A DNA stretch of 25,126 nucleotides from JAJDGF01 sp031549325 (lineage in GTDB: Bacteria; Bacillota; Clostridia; Christensenellales; Aristaeellaceae): assembly GCA_031549325.1 (NCBI GenBank), contig JAVBQA010000052.1, positions 1 to 25,126 on the forward strand, given 5' to 3'. The notes beneath the pieces were generated by a model that was given only the letters and a program-made list of their open reading frames with translations, did no database searches and was not told the origin of the DNA. The position numbers and the translations under genes were made by a program. Below, in pieces: positions 6,601 through 13,413 of the stretch; position 1 is the first letter of the stretch; each line of letters begins with the position of its first letter.

Positions 6601-7962
6601 ATGCGGGAATTCACATTGGCGCTGGGCGGCGATGAGGCGCTTTACGAGCAAATTGCGCAGTTTGTGATCGGCGAGATCAAGGCCGGGCGGACGCTTGCAG
6701 GTGAGCGCCTGCCCAGCAAGCGCGCGCTGATGAGGCATCTGGGCGTCAGCCGGAACACCGTGGAGACCGCCTATCAGGTGCTGGTCGCGGAGGGCTACGT
6801 TGAAGGGCGCGAGCGCAGCGGGTATTTTGCGCTGGGGTACGAGCGGCCGGTTCCCTCCGCGTCTGCCGAGGCGCGGCAGGAGGCCGAGCCGCCCCGGCAG
6901 CCCGCTTTTCGCTATCGGTTCTCCACCGCCGAGGTGGACACGTCGATCTTCCCTTACGCCACCTGGGCCGCGCTGCACCGCCAGGTGATGCGCCAGGGCG
7001 CAAGCTTGCTGTCGCGCGGGCATCCCCAAGGGGATGCGGAGCTGCGCTCCGCGCTGTGCGAGCTGCTGCGCCAGTACCGGGGGGTGAGCTGCCAGCCTTA
7101 CCAGCTGGTGGTGGGCGCTGGCCTTGAGTATCTGCTCCAGCTGCTGATCCGGCTGTTCCCTGAGGGCACGCGCTTTGCGCTGGAGGATCCAGGCTACCGC
7201 GCGGCCTACCACGCGCTGGACGGCGCGCGGCCGGTGCGGCTGGACGGCGCCGGCATGGATGTGGCGGCGCTTGCGGGGTCGGAGGCCAGCGTGGCCTATG
7301 TCACGCCGTCGCACCAGTTTCCGACCGGCATCACCATGCCCGCCGGCCGGCGCGCGCAGCTGATCGCATGGGCCAACGCCGCGGCCGGCCGCTACCTGAT
7401 CGAGGACGATTACGACAGCGAGTTCCGCCACACCACGCGCCCCATCCCGGCCATGCAGGGCATGGATGGCGGGCGGGTGATTTACCTGGGCACGGTCAGC
7501 CGCAGCATCGCGCCGTCCATCCGCGTGGCGTACATGGCGCTGCCCGAGGGGCTGCTATCCGAGTACCGGCGGCGGTTCGGTTCTGTGTCCAACACCGTGT
7601 CCCGGTTCGAGCAGCAAGTGCTGGCGCGGTTCATCGCGGAGGGGCATTACGCGCGGCACCTGCGGCGCATGAGCGCGCTGTATCAGCGGCGGCGCAATCT
7701 GCTGGTCGAGCGGCTGCTGGGCACCGGGGGCGTGTGCCTGTCGGGCCACGAGGCCGGGCTGCATTTCCTGTTGCGCCACGCGCGGCTGAGCGAAGGAGAG
7801 CTGGTCGCCCGCGCGGCGGAGGCGGGCGTGCAGGTGCACGGGCTGAGCGAGTACGCCCACGAAAGCCCGGTGCCAGACGGCACGCTGGTGCTGGGCTATG
7901 GAGGGCTAAACGAGGCGCAGATCGAGGGCGCGGCGGAGGCGTTGCGGGAAGCGTGGGCATGA
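6601..7962 (+). CDS. MocR-type regulator: GntR winged helix plus aminotransferase-like domain
   Basis: Product of 453 residues. Residues 1-78 are a GntR DNA-binding domain ('LPSKRALMRHLGVSRNTVETAYQVL'-type helix-turn-helix at 37-61, read here in two parts). After a Pro/Glu-rich linker (about 83-103), residues 104-453 are a fold-type I aminotransferase domain with 'TPSHQFPTG' (235-243) and 'IEDDYDSEFRH' (267-277), which normally contact PLP. At the Schiff-base position family members have 'SK(T/S)'; this one reads 'GTVSRSIAPS', with Arg301 encoded by CGC at 7501-7503. It therefore cannot form the usual internal aldimine. The ATG at 6601 follows AAAGGGG at 8 nt. Divergence from the ECF gene makes that gene its most likely target. 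Confidence 0.88.
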   Translation: MREFTLALGGDEALYEQIAQFVIGEIKAGRTLAGERLPSKRALMRHLGVSRNTVETAYQVLVAEGYVEGRERSGYFALGYERPVPSASAEARQEAEPPRQPAFRYRFSTAEVDTSIFPYATWAALHRQVMRQGASLLSRGHPQGDAELRSALCELLRQYRGVSCQPYQLVVGAGLEYLLQLLIRLFPEGTRFALEDPGYRAAYHALDGARPVRLDGAGMDVAALAGSEASVAYVTPSHQFPTGITMPAGRRAQLIAWANAAAGRYLIEDDYDSEFRHTTRPIPAMQGMDGGRVIYLGTVSRSIAPSIRVAYMALPEGLLSEYRRRFGSVSNTVSRFEQQVLARFIAEGHYARHLRRMSALYQRRRNLLVERLLGTGGVCLSGHEAGLHFLLRHARLSEGELVARAAEAGVQVHGLSEYAHESPVPDGTLVLGYGGLNEAQIEGAAEALREAWA

Positions 7963-7989
7963 AAAGAGGACGCCATGCACGGCGTCCTC
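7962..7989 (-). terminator. Terminator of the epimerase gene
   Basis: GAGGACGCC (7966-7974) and GGCGTCCTC (7981-7989) form a perfect 9-bp stem with a 6-nt loop. On the minus strand TTTT follows, giving an intrinsic terminator that overlaps the stop codon of the convergent MocR gene. In the plus direction no T-run follows. Confidence 0.8.
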
Positions 7990-8027
7990 GCAGGCGGAAT
8001 GCGCTGCGCGCCCCGGCCGTCGGGGTG

Positions 8028-8720
8028 CTATGCAGGGCGTCCGCCTTTTCCTGTATTCGCGAAGCCATCCCTGAGATTGCGTACCCCGCGCTCAATTCCG
8101 AGCGCCGGATCAAAGATGCTGCTGCTGCCCACCACGAAGACCGACGCGCCCGCCGCCTCCAGCTTTGGCACATTCTCGAAGCTGCAGTTGCCGTCCACCT
8201 CAATGGGGAGGTCTGGGTAGCCCAGCGCGTCCAGCATCGCGCGCGCCCGCTGAATTTTTGACAGCGCGCCGGGCACCAGCGCCTGCGCGGCATAGCCCGG
8301 GTTCACGGTCATCAAAAGCAGCATGTCGATATCGGGCAGCACCTCGCGCGCGCATTCCAGAGGGGTGCCCGGGTTCAGCGCCAGCGCGGGCCGCGCGCCC
8401 CGCTGGCGGATCATCGAGAGCGCCCGGTGCACATGCGGCGTGCTCTCAAAATGGACGGACACGAAATCGCCCTCCCGCATGGGAAACCAGGCGATCATGC
8501 GCTCGGGCCCATCCACCATCATGTGGATGTCAAGCGGCGTTTTGTAGCGCGCCGCAACCGCCTTTGCGATTTCCGTGGAGATCATCAGGTTGGGCACGAA
8601 GTGGCCGTCCATGATGTCCAGGTGCAAATGCTCAACGCCCAATTGCACGAGCTGGTCAAGACCTGCGCCCATGGCCAGCGGGTCGGCGCACATGATGGAA
8701 GCGGATAACACGGACCGCAT
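8028..8720 (-). CDS. Ribulose-/allulose-phosphate 3-epimerase family protein (AlsE-like)
   Basis: Product of 230 residues, the normal length. The TIM-barrel epimerase signatures are present: Ser7, 'HLHLDIMDGHFVPN' with His33 and Asp35, His66 in 'DIHMMV', and Asp176. It interconverts pentulose or hexulose phosphates at C3. Two loops differ from housekeeping Rpe: 'VNPGYAAQ' in place of 'VNPGFGGQ', and 'EVDGNCS' in place of 'VDGG'. The second resembles AlsE (D-allulose-6-phosphate 3-epimerase), which has 'EVDGSC'. A role in catabolism of an unusual sugar is therefore more likely than in the pentose phosphate pathway, which fits the divergent isomerase gene. AAAGGGTGG lies 7 nt before the ATG. 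Confidence 0.82.
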   Translation of the reverse strand: MRSVLSASIMCADPLAMGAGLDQLVQLGVEHLHLDIMDGHFVPNLMISTEIAKAVAARYKTPLDIHMMVDGPERMIAWFPMREGDFVSVHFESTPHVHRALSMIRQRGARPALALNPGTPLECAREVLPDIDMLLLMTVNPGYAAQALVPGALSKIQRARAMLDALGYPDLPIEVDGNCSFENVPKLEAAGASVFVVGSSSIFDPALGIERGVRNLRDGFANTGKGGRPA

Positions 8721-8743
8721 GGGAACACCACCCTTTCCTGTGT

Positions 8744-8772
8744 ATTATCATCCACGGCGACCGGTCTGTCAA
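8744..8772 (-). promoter_or_regulatory. Promoter for the epimerase gene
   Basis: On the minus strand, TTGACA (plus 8767-8772) and GATAAT (plus 8744-8749) are 17 nt apart. The match to consensus is strong. The -35 is only 6 nt from the -35 of the opposite promoter. Confidence 0.75.
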
Positions 8773-8793
8773 TGGCTGTTGACAAGTTGACAG
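8766..8793. repeat. Inverted/direct repeat joining two divergent promoters
   Basis: CTGTCAA (8766-8772) is the reverse complement of TTGACAG (8787-8793), and another TTGACA lies at 8779-8784. The three hexamers include both -35 elements, so polymerase binding in the two directions is probably mutually exclusive, and a regulator could cover both. Confidence 0.5.
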
Positions 8794-8807
8794 CCGCGCC
8801 ATATACT
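8779..8807 (+). promoter_or_regulatory. Promoter for the isomerase gene
   Basis: TTGACA (8779-8784) and TATACT (8802-8807) are 17 nt apart. The predicted start near 8814 gives a leader of about 40 nt. Confidence 0.75.
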
Positions 8808-8852
8808 GTAACTGTCGGTTTGAGAAAGGTATTGGTTGGGAGGGCGGCGGTT

Positions 8853-9692
8853 ATGAAGATCAATCTGGGGTATCAGGTGTATTCCGCGCGCGAGGAAGCC
8901 GAGAAAGACCTGCTTTCCGTGCTCACGCAGCTGGCGGCCATGGGCTATGACGCTGTCGAGTTCGCCGGGTTCTACGGCCACAGCGCGGACGAGGTCTGCG
9001 GCATGCTGAAACAGACCGGCCTGCGGGCGGTGTCCAGCCACGTGCCGTTTGCGGCCATCGCGCAGGACATGCCGGGCGTGATCGAGTTCCACAAGGCCAT
9101 CGGCTGCAAGTTCATTGCGGTGCCTTATCTCGACGAGCAGACGCGCCCGGGCGCTCCCGGTTTTGCCGGTGTGATCCAGAAGATCTACCAGTTCGGCGCG
9201 CTGTGCAGGGACGCCGGGATCACGCTGCTGTACCACAACCACGACTTTGAGTTCATTGAGCTGTCCGGCCAGTTTGGGCTGGACTTCCTGTACGACGCAG
9301 TGCCGCAGGAGTTGCTGCAGACCGAGCTGGACACCTGCTGGGTGAACGTGGCGGGTCAGTCGCCGACCGGGTATATCGAGAAGTATCGGGGCCGTTGCCC
9401 GGTGATCCACCTCAAGGATTTCGTGGGCGGGAAGAAGCAGGGCGAGGCGCTGTACGCGCTGATCAAAGAAGACGGCAAGGACGACGTGGCCGTCGAGGCG
9501 AAGGCCCAGCCCGCGTTTGATTTCCGGCCGGTGGGCTACGGCGTGCAGGACATTCCGGCCATTGTCAAGGCGGGGCTTGCGAGCGGGGCCGAGTGGTTTG
9601 TCGTCGAGCAGGACCGCTCCACAGAGCGCCCGCCGCTCGAGGCGGCGAAGATGAGCTGTGACACGGTGCGCAAGATCGAAAAGGGCCTCTAA
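8853..9692 (+). CDS. Sugar-phosphate isomerase/epimerase family protein (xylose-isomerase-like TIM barrel)
   Basis: Product of 279 residues. The AP-endonuclease-2/xylose-isomerase-like barrel is recognisable from 'LLYHNHDFEF' (125-134), 'TELDTCWV' (Glu158, Asp160), 'PVIHLKDF' (His186) and 'WFVVEQD' (Glu252). These supply the His and acidic ligands of the divalent metal used for keto-aldo or epimerase chemistry. The substrate cannot be told from sequence. The ATG at 8853 was chosen for the GGGAGGGCGG box just upstream; starts further 5' would lie within the promoter. The divergent AlsE-like epimerase points to a shared sugar pathway. Confidence 0.82.
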   Translation: MKINLGYQVYSAREEAEKDLLSVLTQLAAMGYDAVEFAGFYGHSADEVCGMLKQTGLRAVSSHVPFAAIAQDMPGVIEFHKAIGCKFIAVPYLDEQTRPGAPGFAGVIQKIYQFGALCRDAGITLLYHNHDFEFIELSGQFGLDFLYDAVPQELLQTELDTCWVNVAGQSPTGYIEKYRGRCPVIHLKDFVGGKKQGEALYALIKEDGKDDVAVEAKAQPAFDFRPVGYGVQDIPAIVKAGLASGAEWFVVEQDRSTERPPLEAAKMSCDTVRKIEKGL

Positions 9693-9702
9693 GTGAAATG
9701 TG

Positions 9703-9738
9703 AAAACCCGCGCGGGATACGTCCTGCGCGGGTTTTTT
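9703..9738. terminator. Strong bidirectional terminator
   Basis: AAAACCCGCGCGGG and CCTGCGCGGGTTTTTT pair in a GC-rich stem with a loop of about 6 nt, A-rich before and T-rich after. It follows the isomerase stop by about 10 nt and on the minus strand lies inside the open reading frame of the gene starting at 10364. Confidence 0.85.
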
Positions 9739-9740
9739 GT

Positions 9741-10364
9741 GGGCGCGCGCTGCGCGCGGAAAGGTGGGAGGATGCGGCCTGTGCGTGGGGGGAGAGCCGC
9801 GTTCGCCTCCGCGTGCCACGCGACGGCAAAATCAATCAGCATCCGGCGCATGCGGTCGCCGTAGCCTTCGGCGGCCTCGCTTGGATAGCGCAGCGTGATG
9901 AGGAACAGGCCGTCCTTTGTCTCGACCACGTAGGTGCTGATGGAGTTGTCCCCGTCCTGCGCATACACGCACTCTGCCTTCAGGTTGGTGAAGCGGCGGC
10001 TCTCGTCCTCGGACTCAGGCGCGAGCCCGTCCGCGCGGAAACCGCTCAGGACGTCCTGCACCGCCTCGTCTAATGAGGCGCCGGCGCCCTCGTAACGGCT
10101 GATGTCCATGCGCACGCCCTCGACGGCGTCCGGGTCGCCGGGCACGAAGCTGTCCACTGCCGTTCCCTCATCGGACGCGAACGGCAGGAATGTACCGATG
10201 TCGTACCAGATCGTGAAGCCCCGCGCGCTCTCGAACTTGGCCAGCGTGACCGGCTCCTCCATGCCCTCCAGGTTGATCACACCCTCGCGGGTCTCGAGCG
10301 GCGCGCCCAGCGCCACCGGCGCCACCGCCAGGATCAGAATCAGCAACCAGATGATGGTTTTCAT
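9741..10364 (-). CDS. Secreted protein of unknown function, no stop codon before its terminator
   Basis: The gene starts at ATG 10364 with GGAGG 9 nt upstream. It opens with a clear signal peptide (MKTIIWLLILILAVAPVALG) and probable cleavage after 'ALGA'. About 170 acidic residues follow, with no family I recognise; alternating segments such as 'AECVYAQDGDNSISTYVVETKDGLFLITLRYP' (read in two halves) suggest a beta-rich domain. After 'MLIDFAV' the composition turns Arg/Pro/Ala-rich and the frame continues without a stop through the terminator at 9703-9738 and on, antisense to the isomerase, to 8769. I end the feature at the terminator edge. Either a stop was lost through an indel or mutation, or the mRNA is truly non-stop. 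A -1 or +1 shift near 'LIDF' would meet a stop at once. Confidence 0.6.
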
Positions 10365-10404
10365 CGCGTTATACCTCCAACTTCCTTCTGTCATTGAGAC
10401 GAAA

Positions 10405-10433
10405 ATGATGCAAGCTGGTTCCAAAAATGTCAA
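10405..10433 (-). promoter_or_regulatory. Possible promoter for the secreted-protein gene, overlapping a terminator
   Basis: On the minus strand, TTGACA (plus 10428-10433) is 17 nt from CATCAT (plus 10405-10410). The -35 overlaps the U-tract side of the preceding terminator. The -10 is weak (4 of 6). Confidence 0.4.
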
Positions 10434-10459
10434 AACCCGCCATGTTTCAGGCGGGTTTT
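10432..10459. terminator. Terminator after the CofE/FolC2-like gene
   Basis: AAAACCCGCC (10432-10441) pairs perfectly with GGCGGGTTTT (10450-10459) across an 8-nt loop, 10 nt beyond the stop at 10469. It ends the purine/one-carbon transcript on the minus strand. Confidence 0.88.
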
Positions 10460-10468
10460 GCGCGTGGC

Positions 10469-11659
10469 TTACTTGGTGTAGTTATCGAAATAGCCTTGAA
10501 CCAGCACGATCGGCGTGCCCTTGTCGCCGCTGCCCGAGGTCAGATCGCACAGCGAGCCAATCAGGTCGGTCAGGCGGCGCGGCGTGGTGCCCTGGGACAC
10601 CATCTGGCCCATCAGGTCGTTGTCCTTGTGCTGGATGTAGTCCGAGATGGCCTGCTTCAGCGCGTCGCCCGACAGGTGCTTGAACTCGTTGTCGGCCAGA
10701 TATTTCAGCTTTACCTCGCTGGGCTGGCCCTCCAGGCCCCTGGTGTAGGCGGGGGAGACCACCGGGTCGGCCAGCTCCCAGATCTTGCCCACCGGGTCCT
10801 TGAACGCGCCGTCGCCGTAGATCATGACCTCGATCTGGCGGCCGGTCTTTTCAATCAGCAGCTGCTGGATCTGGTCCACCACCGACTGGCAGTCCCTGGG
10901 GAACAGCTTGATCATGTCCTCGGTGGCCTTGTTGCTGCCCAACAGCCCGAAATTTTCGTTGTAACCGCTGCCGCCCACGGACGCGGTCAAAATGTCCGAA
11001 AGCGCATAGACGCGCTCGGCCCCGGCCTGCTGCAGCAGGCGCTTGCTGCGCGCGCGGGTGTGGATGTCGCAGCACAGCACGCTCTTTGTGTACGGAAGGA
11101 TCGCGCGGCAGTCGTTGGCCAAGATGATCTCGACCTCACAGCCGTTGTCCTGGATCAGTTGCTTGTAGTAGTCGATGTAGTCAACGCCCGTGAACGGATG
11201 CTTTACGGTGCCGAACAGCTCGCGGAAGCGCGCCTCGGTCAGCACGTCGCGGAACGGATCCACGCCTTTTTCGTCGAGGGCGTCCAGCGAGATCAGGTGA
11301 TTGCCCACCTCGTCGGACGGAAAGCTCAGCATCAGCACGATCTTGCGCGCCCCGAGCGCGATGCCCTTGAGCACCATCGCGAACCGGTTGCGGCTCAGGA
11401 TGGGGAAGATCACGCCCACAGGATCGTCGCCATACTTGGCCTTGATGTCCTGTGCGATCTGATCGACGGAGGCGTAGTTCCCCTGCGAGCGGGCCACGAC
11501 GGCCTCGGTCACGGCCACCACGTCGTGGTCGTTCAGCTGGATGTTGATGCTCTTGGTGGCGTTTAGCACGCTGTCCACCACGATCGCCGCGATGTCGTCA
11601 CCCTCTCGGATGATGGGGGCGCGCACGCCCATGGACACGGTTCCGACCAATCTTTCCAT
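10469..11659 (-). CDS. CofE/FolC2-like gamma-glutamyl ligase family protein (F420-0:L-glutamate ligase-like)
   Basis: Product of 396 residues. The N-terminal part ('GTVSMGVRAPIIREGDDIA') matches the opening of the coenzyme F420-0:L-glutamate ligase family (COG1478). The protein is longer than archaeal CofE (about 250 residues) and resembles the roughly 390-residue form seen in clostridia. No other F420 gene is visible. COG1478 members have been proposed as alternative folylpolyglutamate synthases (FolC2) in bacteria lacking FolC. Being directly after fhs and the folate-dependent purine genes, a role in folate glutamylation is an attractive inference, not a demonstrated one. AAAGGAG lies 8 nt before the ATG. 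It has its own promoter but can also be read from fhs, since no terminator separates them. Confidence 0.75.
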   Translation of the reverse strand: MERLVGTVSMGVRAPIIREGDDIAAIVVDSVLNATKSINIQLNDHDVVAVTEAVVARSQGNYASVDQIAQDIKAKYGDDPVGVIFPILSRNRFAMVLKGIALGARKIVLMLSFPSDEVGNHLISLDALDEKGVDPFRDVLTEARFRELFGTVKHPFTGVDYIDYYKQLIQDNGCEVEIILANDCRAILPYTKSVLCCDIHTRARSKRLLQQAGAERVYALSDILTASVGGSGYNENFGLLGSNKATEDMIKLFPRDCQSVVDQIQQLLIEKTGRQIEVMIYGDGAFKDPVGKIWELADPVVSPAYTRGLEGQPSEVKLKYLADNEFKHLSGDALKQAISDYIQHKDNDLMGQMVSQGTTPRRLTDLIGSLCDLTSGSGDKGTPIVLVQGYFDNYTK

Positions 11660-11695
11660 CTGTCAAGCTCCTTTGCGCGGGAAAATAACCGAGTA

Positions 11696-11724
11696 ATTAT
11701 ATCACAATCCGGCGCTCTGTGCAA
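11696..11724 (-). promoter_or_regulatory. Internal promoter for the CofE/FolC2-like gene
   Basis: On the minus strand, TTGCAC (plus 11719-11724) is 17 nt from TATAAT (plus 11696-11701), preceded by TGA as an extended -10. The -35 abuts the fhs stop codon at 11725. This is one of the best promoter matches in the window and allows expression apart from the purine operon. Confidence 0.75.
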
Positions 11725-13392
11725 TCAGAACAAACCGGAAATTGTGCCGTCTTCGGCGATGTCGATGCTCTCGGCGGCGGGGACCTTGGGCAGGCCCGGC
11801 ATGGTCATGATGTCGCCAGTCAGCGCCACGATGAAGCCCGCGCCCGCGGACACCTTCAGGTTGCGCACGGTGATCTCAAACCCGCGCGGCGCGCCCAGCA
11901 GATTCTGGTTGTCCGAGAAGCTGTACTGGGTCTTGGCCATGCACACCGGCAGCTGGCCAAAGCCGAGTTTCGTCAGCGTCTCGGCCTGCTTTTTGGCCGC
12001 CGGGGCCAGAACGAGGGCGTCGGCATGGTAGATGCGCTGGGCGATGGCCGCCAGCTTTTGCTCGATGGTGGTGTCAAGCTCGTAGCAGAACGAGAGCTTT
12101 GATTCGGCGCCGCACAGCCGCACGACCTCTTTTGCCAGCGCCTCGCCGCCCGCGCCGCCCTTGCCCCACACTTCGCTGAGGGCGACGCTGACGCCCAGCT
12201 CATTGACGCGCCGCTCCAGCAGCTGAAGCTCGGCCTCGGTGTCTCCGGGGAAGCGGTTGATGGCCACCACGGAGGGCAGGCCAAACACGTCCCGGATGTT
12301 CTGCACGTGCCGCAGCAGGTTGGGCAGGCCCTTCTCGAGCGCGTCCAGGTTTTCCGCGCCCAGTTCCTTTTTGTTCACGCCGCCGTGCATCTTCAGCGCG
12401 CGCACCGTCGCCACGATGACCACCGCCGAGGGCCGCAGTCCCGCCGCGCGGCACTTGATGTCCAGAAACTTCTCCGCGCCCAGGTCTGCGCCGAATCCGG
12501 CCTCGGTGACCACGTAATCCGCCAGTTTCAGCGCCATGCGCGTGGCGGTGACCGAGTTGCAGCCGTGGGCGATGTTGGCGAACGGGCCGCCGTGGATCAG
12601 CACCGGCGTGTGCTCGAGCGTCTGCACCAGGTTGGGCTTCAGCGCGTCCTTCAGCAGCGCGGCCATCGCGCCGGTGGCCTTGAGCTGCCCGGCGGTGACG
12701 GGCTCGCCGCTCTCGTTGTATCCGATCACGATGCGGGAAAGCCGCGCCTTCAGGTCCTCGATGCCGTCCGCCAGGCACAGCACCGCCATGACCTCGCTGG
12801 CCACGGTGATGTCGAACCCATCTTCGCGGGGGGCGCCGTTGGCCGTGCCCCCCAAACCGTCCACGATGTTCCTCAGCTGGCGGTCGTTCATGTCCACGCA
12901 GCGCCGCCAGGTGATGCGCCGGGGGTCGATGCGCAGCGGGTTGCCCTGGTGGATGTGGTTGTCGATCAGCGCCGCCAGCAGGTTATTGGCTGCGCCGATG
13001 GCGTGGAAATCACCGGTGAAGTGCAGGTTGATGTCCTCCATGGGCACCACCTGCGCATAGCCGCCGCCCGCCGCGCCGCCCTTGACGCCGAACACCGGCC
13101 CGAGGGACGGCTCGCGCAGTGCCGCCATCGCGCGCATGCCGATGCGGCTAAGCCCGTCGGCCAGGCCCACGGAGGTGGTGGTCTTGCCCTCGCCCGCCGG
13201 GGTGGGCGTGATGGCGGTGACCAGAATCAGCTTGCCGTCCGGGCGGCTGCTGTCCCGGAGCAGCTTGGGATCGATCTTGGCCTTGCTGCTTCCATAGAGT
13301 TCCACGTATTGCTCGTCGATGCCCGCCTTGCTTGCGATGACGCTGATGGGCAGAAGTTTTGCGCCCTGGGCGATTTCGATGTCGGTCGGCAT
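11725..13392 (-). CDS. fhs: Formate-tetrahydrofolate ligase
   Basis: Product of 555 residues, the full family length. It makes 10-formyl-THF from formate, THF and ATP in the cytoplasm. The nucleotide-binding P-loop 'TPTPAGEGKTTT' lies at 63-74, and the conserved segments 'REPSLGPVFGVKGGAAGGG', 'HFTGDFHAIGAANN' and 'TEAGFGADLGAEKF' are intact. The start at ATG 13392 has GGAGG 7 nt upstream; an in-frame start at 13410 precedes that box and is rejected. The gene follows purL by 21 nt. Its product supplies the formyl donor for PurN and PurH in the same operon. In acetogens Fhs also serves the Wood-Ljungdahl pathway, but no other gene of that pathway is present here. Confidence 0.96.
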   Translation of the reverse strand: MPTDIEIAQGAKLLPISVIASKAGIDEQYVELYGSSKAKIDPKLLRDSSRPDGKLILVTAITPTPAGEGKTTTSVGLADGLSRIGMRAMAALREPSLGPVFGVKGGAAGGGYAQVVPMEDINLHFTGDFHAIGAANNLLAALIDNHIHQGNPLRIDPRRITWRRCVDMNDRQLRNIVDGLGGTANGAPREDGFDITVASEVMAVLCLADGIEDLKARLSRIVIGYNESGEPVTAGQLKATGAMAALLKDALKPNLVQTLEHTPVLIHGGPFANIAHGCNSVTATRMALKLADYVVTEAGFGADLGAEKFLDIKCRAAGLRPSAVVIVATVRALKMHGGVNKKELGAENLDALEKGLPNLLRHVQNIRDVFGLPSVVAINRFPGDTEAELQLLERRVNELGVSVALSEVWGKGGAGGEALAKEVVRLCGAESKLSFCYELDTTIEQKLAAIAQRIYHADALVLAPAAKKQAETLTKLGFGQLPVCMAKTQYSFSDNQNLLGAPRGFEITVRNLKVSAGAGFIVALTGDIMTMPGLPKVPAAESIDIAEDGTISGLF

Positions 13393-13413
13393 GAGGAATC
13401 CTCCGTACAATGA

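Noticed and set aside
8769..9740. The far part of the long minus-strand frame opposite the isomerase gene
   Set aside because: It lies beyond a strong terminator and mirrors the codon pattern of the plus-strand isomerase, so it is unlikely to be translated as part of a real protein.
10427..13413. Long plus-strand frames opposite the CofE-like gene and fhs
   Set aside because: They are shadows of conserved minus-strand genes, with low-complexity composition and no initiation signals.
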